In this document: positions 53,256 to 64,000 of the stretch, piece by piece
How positions within the stretch are numbered: position 1 is the stretch's first letter
How the letters are laid out: every line of letters starts with the position of its first letter
Assembly: GCF_023822025.1 (NCBI RefSeq)
Contig: NZ_CP082909.1
Coordinates: 4,880,001-4,944,000 of the forward strand
DNA: 64,000 bases
Source: Endozoicomonas sp. 4G
GTDB lineage: Bacteria > Pseudomonadota > Gammaproteobacteria > Pseudomonadales > Endozoicomonadaceae
Reading direction: 5' to 3'
Position numbers and translations under genes: made by a program
The notes under the pieces: model-generated
Told to the model about the DNA's origin: nothing
The model's input: the letters and a program-made list of their open reading frames with translations, nothing else
Databases searched by the model: none

Positions 53256-54736
53256 TCAATGCCTCATCCAGTCATGATACTTTTTGACCCACTTCAACAC
53301 AGCCTCCGGCGCATGGGCCCGTTTCCATTCACCAGCGGCATACTTGTTGGATTCGCTGAGTGTTGGATAAATATGAATGGTGCCAAGAATCTTGTTCATT
53401 CCCAGCCCGTGCTTCATAGCGGTGATGTACTCTGTGATCAGTTCACCGGCATGGTAACCGACAATAGTGCACCCCAGAATCTTATCGCTGCCCGGTCTGG
53501 TGAGAACCTTAATAAAGCCCCTGGCTTCCTGATCGGCAATAGCCCGGTCCAGATCATCAATACCGTAACGGGTGATCTCATAGGGAACCCCCTGTTCCCT
53601 GGCTTCAGTTTCATTGAGACCCACTCTGGCCACTTCCGGATCAGTAAAGGTGCACCAGGGCATCACTGAGTAATCCACTTTAAACTTTTTGAAGCGACCG
53701 AACAGAGCGTTCACCGCGGCATACCAGGCCTGGTGAGCCGCTGCATGGGTGAACTGATAAGGTCCGGCGACATCACCGCAGGCATAGATATTCGGGAACC
53801 GTGTCTGCAAATATTGGTTCACCGCTATCGTGCCACGCTCTGTGGTTGCTATCCCCAGTGCTGCCAGCCCCAGATCGTCGGTGTTGGCTTTGCGACCTGT
53901 GGCAAACAGGACGGCATCGAAATCGATTTCAACGGTTTGACCTTCATGCGCAGCCACGAGCCACTGTCTATCACCTTCCCGGTGAAAAGATCGGGTTTCG
54001 TGGTTCAGCCGCAGATCAACCCCGTCTTCACGAAACTGAGACATCACCGCCGCAGAAACGTCCGGATCTTCCCGATGCAACAGGCGGGAGCCATGATCCA
54101 GTTGAATGACATTCACACCCAGTCGGGTGAAGGCTTGGGTTAATTCACAGCCGATCGGCCCGCCACCGATGACCAGCAACGTTTGTGGTTGTGCCCGAAT
54201 ACCCCAGATGGAATCTGACGTGTAGTGGGTAACCTGATCCACACCGGGCAAAGGCGGCACAAAAGGCCTGCCGCCACTGGCAATAATGATATTGCGGCTG
54301 GAAATCCGCTGACCGTCCACCTCGATTTCCCAGGGGCTGACCAGCCTGGCCGCACCCGTTACGCAATTGACCCCCAGACCGGTATAGCGTTCAACCGAAT
54401 CATGGGGTTCAACCTGCCTGATGACCGACTGTACCCGCTCCATAACGGCAGCGAAGTTGACATCAGCCTGCGCATTTTGCAGACCAAACTCACTGGCCCG
54501 CTTCAGGTAATGAGCGATTCGGGCAGATCGAATCAAAGCCTTGCTGGGAACACAGCCGGTATTAAGACAGTCCCCACCCATTTTGTGCTTTTCAATCAAA
54601 GTGACTCTGGCTTTCACAGCGGCAGCAATGTAACTGCTGACCAGCCCGGCAGAACCGGCACCGATCACGGTCAGGTTATTATCGAACCTGCGGGGTTTCC
54701 TGAAGCCCTTGTAAACACCGGAATGACCGAACATAC

Positions 54737-54740
<4 letters not shown>
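53256..54740 (-). CDS. Mercuric-reductase-like pyridine nucleotide-disulfide oxidoreductase
   Basis: 494 residues. FAD motif VIGAGSAGLVSSYIAA near residue 26, redox pair GGDCLNTGCVPSKAL near residue 58, NAD motif VIGGGPIGCEL near 200, FATGRKAN and CGDVAG, and the C-terminal dimer region with HIYPTLSE. There is no N-terminal metal-binding domain and no Cys pair at the C-terminus, so mercury reduction is unlikely. It overlaps the TVP38-type gene upstream by four bases, a pairing seen widely in bacteria. Confidence 0.88.
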
Positions 54741-56523
<1,783 letters not shown>

Positions 56524-56610
56524 TGTCTTAATGCTCAACTCAGTCATCAAAACGTCGTACAATCGCGCTACAACAAGAGCGCACTGCCAACCGATGTCGT
56601 TAGAGGTTCC

Positions 56611-58785
56611 ATGGATAACTCACAAGACCGGGAACTCCCCGAACTCACAGCCAGCCTGAAAGAGAGCCCGGGACCTGTTGCCCCGGTGCCTCGTATCACG
56701 GATCTGGGCAACCCGGAATATTACATCAACAGGGAACTGAGTCATTTACAGTTCAACCGTCGTGTGCTTGAACAGGCTTTAAACGACGACCATCCGCTGA
56801 TTGAACGCCTCCGTTTCCTGTTGATTTACAGCTCAAACATGGATGAATTTTTTGAGATTCGTGTGGCTGGCCTGATGCAGCAGGTAGAGTTTGCCCGTGA
56901 ACAAGTGGGCTTGGACGGTCTGGGTCCTCAGGCGGTTCTGAAAGAGATCAGCCATCAGGCTAAGCAAAATGTTCAGCTTCAATACGAAATTCTGAACGAC
57001 AAACTGCTGCCTCGTCTGGCCAGGCAGGGCATTCGCTTTATTCGACGTCATCAGCTGAACGATAAACAGAGAGCCTGGATCAAGCGTTTTTTCTACAACG
57101 AAGTCATGCCCATCATCAGCCCTATTGGACTGGACCCGGCTCATCCCTTCCCAAGGCTCACCAACAAACTGCTCTGTTTTATCGTGGCAATGGAAGGCAA
57201 AGATGCTTTTGGCCGTGAAACCGGCATGGCGATTATCCCTGCGCCAAGATCCTTGCCCAGAGTCGTTAAACTGCCCGATGATGTCTGTGACAAAGGCGGC
57301 AGGAACTATGTATTTTTGTCGTCTATCATCCACCTGCATATGCAGGACCTGTTCCCGGGCATGACGATCAAGGGCTGCTACCAGTTCCGACTGACCCGAA
57401 ACAGCGATCTGGATCTTGAAGATGAAGTGGAAGACCTGGCCAAGGCTCTGCAGGGTGAGCTGCTTTCCCGCCGCTACGGTGAAGCAGTGCGCCTTGAAGT
57501 GGTGGATAACTGCCCACAGCCACTGGTTGATTTCCTGCTGAAAGAATTTGGCCTGACAGAAGATGAGCTCTATTGCGTCAGTGGCCCGGTCAACCTGACC
57601 CGCATGATGTCGGTATGCAACGAGGCATCGCCTGAGTTTGAACACCTGATCTTCCCCAGCTTTACACCGAGCTACCCGAAGGCGCTGCAAGCCCGAAGCC
57701 CCCGGTCTGTTAATATGCTGGATGCCATTCGTAAGTCCGATATTCTGCTGCACCACCCCTTCGAATCCTTTACCCCGGTTGTGGATATGTTGCGTCAGGC
57801 CGCGACTGACCCTAACGTTCTGGCAATACGACAGACGTTGTATCGGACCGGTGCCCGCTCTGAAATGGTCGACGCCCTGGTGGACGCCGCCAGAAAAGGT
57901 AAAGAAGTCACGGTTATCGTAGAAATTCGAGCCCGCTTTGACGAAGAAGAAAACCTGGCACTGGCAAGAAGGCTTCAGGAAGCCGGGGCCGTTGTCGTAT
58001 ACGGGGTGGTTGCCTATAAAACCCACGCCAAACTGATTCTGATTGTTCGCCGGGAAGGCAAAAAAATTCAGCGTTATGCACACCTGGGCACCGGTAACTA
58101 TCACGCGGGTAACGCACGACTCTACACCGACTACAGCCTGCTGACCTGCGACAAGGACATCACTAACGATGTTCGCAAGATCTTTCAGCAACTGACGGGG
58201 ATGGGTAAGGCAGTGCGTGTGCGTAAGCTTTTCCATGCCCCCTTCACGCTCAAGAAAAGCCTGATTGAACTGATCAATCAGGAAGCCGCTAACGCCAAAG
58301 AAGGCAAACCGGCCCGTATCATTATGAAGGTCAATTCACTGACCGAAAGTCAGCTGATCAAGGCGCTCTACCGGGCTTCCCAGTCTGGTGTCGAGGTTCA
58401 TTTGATCATTCGGGGCATCTGCTGCCTGAGACCTGGTATTCCCGGACTGTCTGAAAATATCCAGGTACGTTCCATTGTTGGCCGTTTTCTTGAGCACACC
58501 CGCGTTTTCTACTTTGAAAACGATGGCAAATTCAGAGTCTACTGCTCCAGTGCCGATGGCATGGTTCGTAATCTGGATATGCGCGTTGAGACCTGCTTCC
58601 CGATTGAAGAACCCAAACTGACTGCACGAGTCAAGAAAGAGCTGGAGCTGTACCTGTCCGACAATACCCGCAGCTGGAAGCTGCAAAGTGATGGTCATTA
58701 TCTGCAGAATAAGCCATCAAGAGGCCAGCGTCGTAGAGATGCCCAGAGAAAGTTACTGGAAACACTGGCTAACTACACGCAGTGA
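56611..58785 (+). CDS. ppk1: Polyphosphate kinase 1
   Basis: 724 residues, usual length. N-terminal YINRELSHLQFNRRVLEQA, the head domain, then two phospholipase-D-like domains. The autophosphorylated His is H472 in AYKTHAKLILI, followed by HLGTGNYHAGNARLYTDYSL; the second HKD-type region lies near 600-640. It makes inorganic polyphosphate from ATP at the inner membrane. The hemB-ppk neighbourhood is conserved in many gammaproteobacteria. Confidence 0.96.
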   Translation: MDNSQDRELPELTASLKESPGPVAPVPRITDLGNPEYYINRELSHLQFNRRVLEQALNDDHPLIERLRFLLIYSSNMDEFFEIRVAGLMQQVEFAREQVGLDGLGPQAVLKEISHQAKQNVQLQYEILNDKLLPRLARQGIRFIRRHQLNDKQRAWIKRFFYNEVMPIISPIGLDPAHPFPRLTNKLLCFIVAMEGKDAFGRETGMAIIPAPRSLPRVVKLPDDVCDKGGRNYVFLSSIIHLHMQDLFPGMTIKGCYQFRLTRNSDLDLEDEVEDLAKALQGELLSRRYGEAVRLEVVDNCPQPLVDFLLKEFGLTEDELYCVSGPVNLTRMMSVCNEASPEFEHLIFPSFTPSYPKALQARSPRSVNMLDAIRKSDILLHHPFESFTPVVDMLRQAATDPNVLAIRQTLYRTGARSEMVDALVDAARKGKEVTVIVEIRARFDEEENLALARRLQEAGAVVVYGVVAYKTHAKLILIVRREGKKIQRYAHLGTGNYHAGNARLYTDYSLLTCDKDITNDVRKIFQQLTGMGKAVRVRKLFHAPFTLKKSLIELINQEAANAKEGKPARIIMKVNSLTESQLIKALYRASQSGVEVHLIIRGICCLRPGIPGLSENIQVRSIVGRFLEHTRVFYFENDGKFRVYCSSADGMVRNLDMRVETCFPIEEPKLTARVKKELELYLSDNTRSWKLQSDGHYLQNKPSRGQRRRDAQRKLLETLANYTQ

Positions 58786-58834
58786 TTTGCAAACCGGCAT
58801 TCAGGATAGAAAATAAGTACAAAGCATCGATGAT

Positions 58835-59131
58835 TCAGGAATGAGTCAGCCCTAGCATCGCGACAATCTGTTTGGGTTCTCTGGCGAGCAGGTTCAGCAA
58901 TACACGAGCAGGGCCGTTCGGTTTGCGGTCGCCCCGTTCCCAGTGGCGAAGGGTGGGGAGTTTTACACCTACAGCCTGGGCAAACTCTTCCTGAGTCATA
59001 TCAAGCTGCTGGCGAATGTCTTTGATGTCCAGGGGTGTCATCTCATGGACGATTGCTCCTGTATCCTCACCTTTTGTGTAGGCCACGGCCTCTTCAAGGC
59101 CCTGGATAATGCTGTTCGCTACGCTTTTCAT
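58835..59131 (-). CDS. NadS-like XRE-family regulator
   Basis: 98 residues from ATG 59131, which overlaps the nitrilase stop (ATGA). The helix-turn-helix DIRQQLDMTQEEFAQAVGVKLPTLRHWERG spans 40-70, with the N-terminal SIIQGLEEAVAYTKGE typical of NadS/MqsA-like antitoxins. No toxin gene adjoins, so it is either a solo regulator or an antitoxin that lost its toxin. Confidence 0.8.
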   Translation of the reverse strand: MKSVANSIIQGLEEAVAYTKGEDTGAIVHEMTPLDIKDIRQQLDMTQEEFAQAVGVKLPTLRHWERGDRKPNGPARVLLNLLAREPKQIVAMLGLTHS

Positions 59132-59937
59132 TTTTTCCACAACACACGATGTTCAAAACAAGGCATTTGCTTCCTGATTTCCCGCAGTGCTTTCATATCC
59201 AGTTCAGCGGTCAGAATACAGGGAGCCTTACCAGCTTCTGCCAACACTTCACCCCAGGGTGAAATAATCAGGCTGTGGCCCCAGGTTTCTCTCTCGTTGG
59301 GATGAGTGCCACTCTGGTCAGGTGCCAGTACATAACACTGGTTCTCGATAGCACGAGCTCTTAATAATGGCTCCCAGTGTGCCCGCCCGGTCACCCTGGT
59401 AAAGGCAGAAGGTACGGTAATGATTTCTGCCTCCCTGACTCGCAACTCTCGGTAGAGCTCTGGAAAACGAACGTCGTAGCAGATGGATAGACCGGTTCTG
59501 GCAAATTCCATATCCACTACCTTCAGATCACTCCCCGGCGAATAATCATCAGATTCCCTGTAGCGGCGCGTGCCGTCCGATACATCAGCATCAAACAGGT
59601 GAATCTTGTCGTAACGGGTGACTTCGTTACCCTCAGGGTCATAGACAAAACAGGATGCCCTGCTGTTCTCTCCTTCATTAACGACACAGGGAATGGAACC
59701 ACCTACCAGCCAGGCCCTGGACTGACGGGCAAGGCGGGACATCCAGTTTCTGACCACACTGGTGTTGTTGCCCAGAACGGGAACATCTCCCCCGAACTGG
59801 GCAAAACATTCAGGCAGTACAATAAGGTCAACCGAAGACTCCATGTCTGCAAAAAGCTCTTCTGCCTGCTTGAGATTGGCTTGAACGTCGGGTCCGGAAC
59901 ACATTTGGACCACAGCAGCAGTTACCGTTTTACTCAT
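59128..59937 (-). CDS. Nitrilase-superfamily amidase (Nit1/Nit2-like)
   Basis: 269 residues from ATG 59937 (GGGGAG upstream); the frame to 60126 is leader. The Glu-Lys-Cys triad is visible: VLPECFAQF, RYDKIHLFDAD and LSICYDVRFPELYR. The residues around the Cys (CYDVRFPELY) match the Nit1/Nit2 group that repairs deaminated glutathione or acts as omega-amidase. The XRE gene follows by overlap. Confidence 0.88.
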   Translation of the reverse strand: MSKTVTAAVVQMCSGPDVQANLKQAEELFADMESSVDLIVLPECFAQFGGDVPVLGNNTSVVRNWMSRLARQSRAWLVGGSIPCVVNEGENSRASCFVYDPEGNEVTRYDKIHLFDADVSDGTRRYRESDDYSPGSDLKVVDMEFARTGLSICYDVRFPELYRELRVREAEIITVPSAFTRVTGRAHWEPLLRARAIENQCYVLAPDQSGTHPNERETWGHSLIISPWGEVLAEAGKAPCILTAELDMKALREIRKQMPCFEHRVLWKK

Positions 59938-60167
59938 AGGCGCTCTCCCCTCTGCTATTCCAGTGAAATAGATACGGCTCCCTCTGAACCAGAGTGAACG
60001 AAATGTAGTATATCTGATTAAAAAAATGTCGTTAGCTTTCAACGGGGCGACAGAACGGTCAAAACCAGCTAGCTTTCTAACACACCATTTATATCTACTG
60101 CTTTCAGAACCTTCCGCAAACTGCATGTCTTCGCAACTAGTGCGTGATGAAAATCAAGGTGTGTAAG

Positions 60168-60608
60168 ATGAGATTAAAAAACTCAACCCGACTTTATCAG
60201 TCCCTGCTCGCCACACTGGTGCTTTTGTTATCTATGATCCTGCAGGCCGCTGCCAGCGGAGAATGGCAGAAAATAGGTGAAAAACAAGTCCTTCCTTCTG
60301 AAGACACTGTCAACATCAAAATCTCTTCACAAGCCCGGAAAATGCCTTACAAGGCGCTGAAATTTCATATCACCCAAGGTGATTTGAAGATCCGTTCCGG
60401 CAAGGTGTATATGAGCGATGGGCAGGTCATTAACCTGAGTATCCAGAAGCGAGTGCGGTCAGGCATGGAAACCCGGGAGTTCCCGATTCCTGCCCATAAC
60501 CGCTCCATTCAAAAAATTATGCTTTTTATTCAGCCCCCCATTGATCACTCATCCAATGTGACTGTTTACGCTATAAAAGCCAATAATTCTGGAAAGAAAC
60601 CCCAATAG
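60168..60608 (+). CDS. Unknown exported protein
   Basis: 146 residues from ATG 60168, chosen because GGTGTG precedes it and it begins a good signal peptide (LYQSLLATLVLLLSMILQAAAS); ATG 60147 is an alternative. The mature part starts with EWQKIGEKQV and is beta-rich, a little like DUF2541 (YaaI) proteins, but I am not sure. It is divergent from the nitrilase. Confidence 0.6.
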   Translation: MRLKNSTRLYQSLLATLVLLLSMILQAAASGEWQKIGEKQVLPSEDTVNIKISSQARKMPYKALKFHITQGDLKIRSGKVYMSDGQVINLSIQKRVRSGMETREFPIPAHNRSIQKIMLFIQPPIDHSSNVTVYAIKANNSGKKPQ

Positions 60609-60742
60609 CCTGTGGAGCTTGAACACCCCCATCAACCAGCCAATCTGCGACAGAGCAAAAAAACATGAATCTTTTTTAAAAATTCGGGAATAAAGGGAGA
60701 ACTCACTCCGTCTTTAGGGTGAGTAATCTTTTTGGTGTATCC

Positions 60743-61315
60743 ATGCCTGACATTGCAAAACAGTTTCAACAGCTTACGTCACCCTGGCGCGACCGCTTGT
60801 TCTCTGTAGCGGTGCGCCAGACAGACTCACGACAGCGAGCTGAAGACTGGGTGCAGGAAAGTATGCTCAAAGCCTGGAGACATTTTTCTGATCTCAAGGA
60901 GAAAGAAACGGTCTACGTCTGGCTGCTGAAAATACTTCAAAACGTCATCGTCGACGATGTACGACGGGAGTCAAGAAGAGTGCAGCTCGCACCGGTGGTC
61001 AGCGTTGAAGATGCAGAGCTTCAAAGGCACCCCTCGTCATCTCCGGGCCCCTTTGAAGAGCTACTAAAGAAGCAGAGCCAGGATCAGCTTCAGACCGCTA
61101 TTTCGGCCTTACCCTGCGAGTTTCGCGAAGTGCTCCTGTTCAGGGATGTTGAAGGGCTGAGCTATCTGGAAATCAGTGACATCCTGGGAATTCCAAAAGG
61201 AACGGTGATGAGCCGTCTTTCCAGAGCGAGAAGAATGCTGTCCACCGCAATAATCAAATCGAGTGATAATCGCTCAAACCAGACTCGCAGCCGATCAGCA
61301 GAAGGTGTGTCATGA
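60743..61315 (+). CDS. ECF-type RNA polymerase sigma factor
   Basis: 190 residues from ATG 60743 (a GTG at 60719 is possible). Region 2 is visible as AEDWVQESMLKAWRHFSDL with the WLLKILQNVIVDDVRRESRR helix, region 4 as LPCEFREVLLFRDVEGLSYLEISDILGIPKGTVMSRLSRARRML. The linker carries no extra domain. It overlaps its anti-sigma gene by four bases. Targets unknown; its own promoter may be among them. Confidence 0.93.
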   Translation: MPDIAKQFQQLTSPWRDRLFSVAVRQTDSRQRAEDWVQESMLKAWRHFSDLKEKETVYVWLLKILQNVIVDDVRRESRRVQLAPVVSVEDAELQRHPSSSPGPFEELLKKQSQDQLQTAISALPCEFREVLLFRDVEGLSYLEISDILGIPKGTVMSRLSRARRMLSTAIIKSSDNRSNQTRSRSAEGVS

Positions 61316-62121
61316 GTACTTCTTACAAAACAGAGGATCCTGAATGGCAGGAGCTTCATACCTCTTTGCAAGACCTACTGGCTGGCTATGCAGACAATGA
61401 GCTGGAAGACGACGAAGTCCTGATTGTCGAAGCTCATCTGGCAGGCTGCAAACTCTGTCGCGATGACCTTGCCAGACAGGTTGCTCTTAACCAGCACCTG
61501 AGCGCAATGCCACTGGCAAGAATGACTGTCAGCCTGCACGAAAAGCTGGACAGGATTACCGGACAACCCCGGAGCACGGACACTCAGAAACAAAAACCCG
61601 GAATAACGATCAGTCCGGGGCGGTGGCTGGAACGCCAATGGCTGAAGCTGACCTTTTCAGCCGGAGGCTGGGCAACCGCGTTGGCCCTGATGGTGGCCTT
61701 GTACATGCAACAGATGCCCAGTGCCCCCCATAGCGAAATTCCTATGGTGGCGGATGCTCTCTCCCATTACCAGGCAGCTGAGCAAGCCACTCTGCCGGTA
61801 TCGCTACACGGGACAGAAGCCCCTGCCACCTGGCCGGGAGGCACCCTGCTGTCCAGTTGGGAAACGTCCATAGGCGGGGCACCAGCACAGGTTTACGCGA
61901 TGCGCAGTGGCAAAGATATTGTGTTCCAGTATCGAATCGAAGAGTCCGTTCTCTTCAGGAATCCGCAAGTTCGTGCAGCCATTGCCCAACAGGGTAGCTT
62001 CACCCGCGAAAAGGATGGCACCGAAATCCGCGCGCTCCCCATGAAGTCCTCCGGACTGCTGATGGTAGGCCCACGCAGAGCGATGCCAGCCGTAAACGAT
62101 TTGAAAATGAATACCATCTGA
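61312..62121 (+). CDS. Zinc-binding membrane-spanning anti-sigma factor
   Basis: 269 residues. The anti-sigma zinc motif HLAGCKLC (H42, C46, C49) lies in the N-terminal domain. A membrane segment follows at about 114-134 and then a 135-residue periplasmic part (SSWETSIGGAPAQVYAMRSG, beta-rich). It should hold the sigma factor at the membrane until a periplasmic signal triggers release. A coupled start (ATGA) ensures equal synthesis. Confidence 0.88.
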   Translation: MSTSYKTEDPEWQELHTSLQDLLAGYADNELEDDEVLIVEAHLAGCKLCRDDLARQVALNQHLSAMPLARMTVSLHEKLDRITGQPRSTDTQKQKPGITISPGRWLERQWLKLTFSAGGWATALALMVALYMQQMPSAPHSEIPMVADALSHYQAAEQATLPVSLHGTEAPATWPGGTLLSSWETSIGGAPAQVYAMRSGKDIVFQYRIEESVLFRNPQVRAAIAQQGSFTREKDGTEIRALPMKSSGLLMVGPRRAMPAVNDLKMNTI

Positions 62122-62172
62122 GCAGGCATGAAAAGCCTGACTGAATAACCATTAGTTGAGTGAGAGACAAAC

Positions 62173-63021
62173 ATGAAAAAGCTTAAAGCATTAGCAACTT
62201 CCATTGCCCTGGCTACCCTGGCAGCCTCTTCCATAGCTTCAGCCACTGTTGCTGCAACTGCCGCTACAGGCACCGCGAATGATCGCGAAGGTGTGTTCTA
62301 CGACGCTGCTATTGAGCATCAGCCTGCCGATGGCGTGATCAGACTTTACGGTCCGGGTGGTCCTCACACCGCCCTGATTAAAGTGGCTGAAGCCTATGAA
62401 AAGAAAACAGGTAAAAAAGTAGAGGTTATTTTCGGACCTGAAACTAAGTGGACCCATGATGCCCAGGCCAAGGCTGACATTATCTTTGGTGCCTCTGAGC
62501 AGTCCATTACTGCGTACCTGGAAAACTACCACTTCATTTCCGAAAAAGATGTCCAGCCGGTTTACCTTCGTCGTGCCACCATCGCCGTTAAAGAAGGCAA
62601 CCCAAAGGACATTCAAGGCTTTGATGATCTGCTAAAGCCGGGCATCAAAGTGGTTGTGACCGAAGGCAAGGGTGTCTACAACACTTCAGGCACGGGTCTC
62701 TGGGAAGATATCGCAGGCCGTGAAGGCTCACTGCAAGACATCCAGAAACTGAGAAAGAACATTGTTGCTTTCGAAAAAGGCAGTGGTGCGGCCTTTAAAG
62801 CCTTCGATAAAAAAGCTGACGCGTGGATTACCTGGATCGACTGGCCTCTGGCTAACTCCAGCAAAGTGGATTATGTAGAGCTGGAGAAAACCAGAACCAT
62901 TTACCGGGACATGAACATCGCCGTATCTCCAAAAGCGGACCCGGCAACAGCTGACTTCGTTAAATTCCTGAACAGCAGCGAAGGGGAAAAGCTCGTCGCA
63001 ACTCTCGGCTGGACTCGCTGA
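62173..63021 (+). CDS. acfC: AcfC-like periplasmic substrate-binding protein
   Basis: 282 residues. Signal peptide KKLKALATSIALATLAASS cut near residue 25-30. The mature protein has the YGPGGPHTALIKVAEAYEKK start, TKWTHDAQAKADIIFG, and DAWITWIDWPL of the AcfC group (accessory colonisation factor of Vibrio cholerae), related to sulfate/molybdate-binding proteins. No ABC transporter genes adjoin. It lies 51 bases after the anti-sigma gene and may be under its sigma factor. Confidence 0.87.
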   Translation: MKKLKALATSIALATLAASSIASATVAATAATGTANDREGVFYDAAIEHQPADGVIRLYGPGGPHTALIKVAEAYEKKTGKKVEVIFGPETKWTHDAQAKADIIFGASEQSITAYLENYHFISEKDVQPVYLRRATIAVKEGNPKDIQGFDDLLKPGIKVVVTEGKGVYNTSGTGLWEDIAGREGSLQDIQKLRKNIVAFEKGSGAAFKAFDKKADAWITWIDWPLANSSKVDYVELEKTRTIYRDMNIAVSPKADPATADFVKFLNSSEGEKLVATLGWTR

Positions 63022-63055
63022 CAGTAAAAACTGGTCAGATTGATGCTGGCAAGCA

Positions 63056-64000
63056 TCAGTCTGGCAGGCCAGAAAAACGCTTACTTTTGATACCCAGAAC
63101 CTGGCCGAGCCCCTCACGACAAAGGGCCAGCTCCAGAGTACTCCGGATCAGATGAGCGTTGTCCAGCGTCATCACATCATCAAGCATTTCCCTGGCTCTC
63201 TCCATAGTGATTTTCCTGAGCACCCATTTCACCTTAAGCAAGTTGGCCGCGCTCATGGAAAGCATGTCGAACCCCATGGCCAGAAGCAGAACAGAAGCCA
63301 CCGGATCGCCCGCCATTTCACCGCAAATAGCGACTGACCGGCCTTCTTTGTGGCAATCTTCGACAATTTTTCGAAGTGCCTGCAAAACAGCCGGATGGAA
63401 AGAATGATATAAGCCCGCCACCCTGGGGTTATTACGATCCACCGCCAGCAGGTACTGCGTAAGGTCATTGGAACCGATCGACATAAAGTCCACGCTCTGG
63501 GCCAGTTCACGAACCTGATAGACGGCAGCAGGCACTTCAATCAAAACGCCAACCGGAGGCATCACCACAGTCAGGCCCTCGGCTAACACTTCACCATGTG
63601 CCCTGTGGATAAGATACAATGCATCTTCTACTTCATGGACACTGGTTATCATGGGCAGCATGATTCGAAGATTATCCAGGCCAACACTGGCCTTTAGCAT
63701 CGCCTTGATTTGCACCAGAAATATTTCCGGATGATCCAGTGTGACCCGGATACCCCGCCAGCCAAGGAAAGGATTGTCTTCTTCAATGGGAAAATAGGAC
63801 AACGCCTTGTCACCGCCCACATCCAGCGTGCGCATGGTGACCGGCCTGGGTGCAAAAGCCTCAAGTTGCTGACGATAGATTTTTTCCTGTTCCGCTTCAC
63901 TGGGGAATCGATCCCTGAGCATAAAAGGAACTTCGGTACGATAGAGACCGACACCTTCCGCGCCACGATCCAGGGAGCGAACCGTATCCGTCATAAGACC
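63056..64000 (-). CDS. ptsP: PtsP (Enzyme I-Ntr), C-terminal part
   Basis: The frame is open to the right edge, so the gene is partial; the ATG at 63994 is internal. The visible 314 codons are the PEP-binding barrel: GLYRTEVPFMLRDRFP, LDVGGDKALSYFP, MLPMITSV, IGSNDLTQYLLAVDR, and the catalytic Cys in VAICGEMAGDP. Enzyme I-Ntr passes phosphate from PEP to NPr in the nitrogen PTS. The C-terminal extension after GFDMLSMSA is of normal length. The GAF domain lies beyond the window. Confidence 0.92.
   Translation of the reverse strand, partial: GLMTDTVRSLDRGAEGVGLYRTEVPFMLRDRFPSEAEQEKIYRQQLEAFAPRPVTMRTLDVGGDKALSYFPIEEDNPFLGWRGIRVTLDHPEIFLVQIKAMLKASVGLDNLRIMLPMITSVHEVEDALYLIHRAHGEVLAEGLTVVMPPVGVLIEVPAAVYQVRELAQSVDFMSIGSNDLTQYLLAVDRNNPRVAGLYHSFHPAVLQALRKIVEDCHKEGRSVAICGEMAGDPVASVLLLAMGFDMLSMSAANLLKVKWVLRKITMERAREMLDDVMTLDNAHLIRSTLELALCREGLGQVLGIKSKRFSGLPD

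Noticed and set aside
56833-58236. A 467-residue minus-strand frame opposite ppk1
   Set aside because: It is the complement of an unmistakable polyphosphate kinase gene with correct motifs and start.

Overview
The window reads as a gammaproteobacterial chromosome, most likely an Endozoicomonas-like member of the Oceanospirillales. That is inference from gene content: sfsA-dksA-gluQ-cbrX-cbrA-cbrB in the order known from Pseudomonas, a magnesium-type HemB, an AcfC-family binding protein, many short in-frame tandem repeats, and large coiled-coil genes of unknown function. No database could be searched, so family names rest on motifs read by eye.

Left part (1-20.1 kb): a leftward operon encodes a 1193-residue coiled-coil protein and a giant protein with two AAA+ modules that runs off the left edge. 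Then come add, ldhA, lrgAB and acs (nucleoside salvage, lactate, pyruvate and acetate metabolism), a repeat-bearing orphan gene, a YaiI-like gene, an NSS transporter, an HD hydrolase with a YciH-like factor, a two-gene unit pairing a J-domain protein with a probable HNH-type nuclease, and a DUF2333 gene.

Accessory part (20.2-37.7 kb): a hicA-hicB pair stands beside a tRNA(CAT) gene that hosts a 9.5-kb integrative element. The element has integrase arm-type repeats at both ends, a displaced tRNA 3' half at the right end, a TOPRIM primase, a DUF3987 protein, an AlpA-type regulator, a relBE pair, unknown cargo and no structural phage genes, so it resembles a P4-type satellite. Beyond it lies a junkyard: an IS66 element with a clean 8-bp target duplication inside a DUF29 gene, a second DUF29 copy, a TnpB gene with its guide-RNA end and a ruined tnpA, a decayed EcoRI-type adenine methyltransferase, and a BrnT/CopG-like pair whose toxin is out of frame at a C7 tract.

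Right part (37.7-64 kb): the backbone returns with a coupled three-gene operon (Gfo/Idh oxidoreductase, DegT aminotransferase, and a D-amino-acid-oxidase-like flavoprotein whose domains appear circularly permuted). It continues with sfsA, dksA, gluQ, cbrXAB, a second coiled-coil locus, cyuA, a disulfide reductase with a TVP38 membrane protein, hemB, ppk1, a nitrilase coupled to an XRE regulator, an ECF sigma/anti-sigma pair, acfC, and the 3' part of ptsP.

The strongest candidates for something undescribed are the permuted oxidase operon, the J-domain/HNH pair, the giant AAA+/coiled-coil operon, and the satellite with its non-coding left end.
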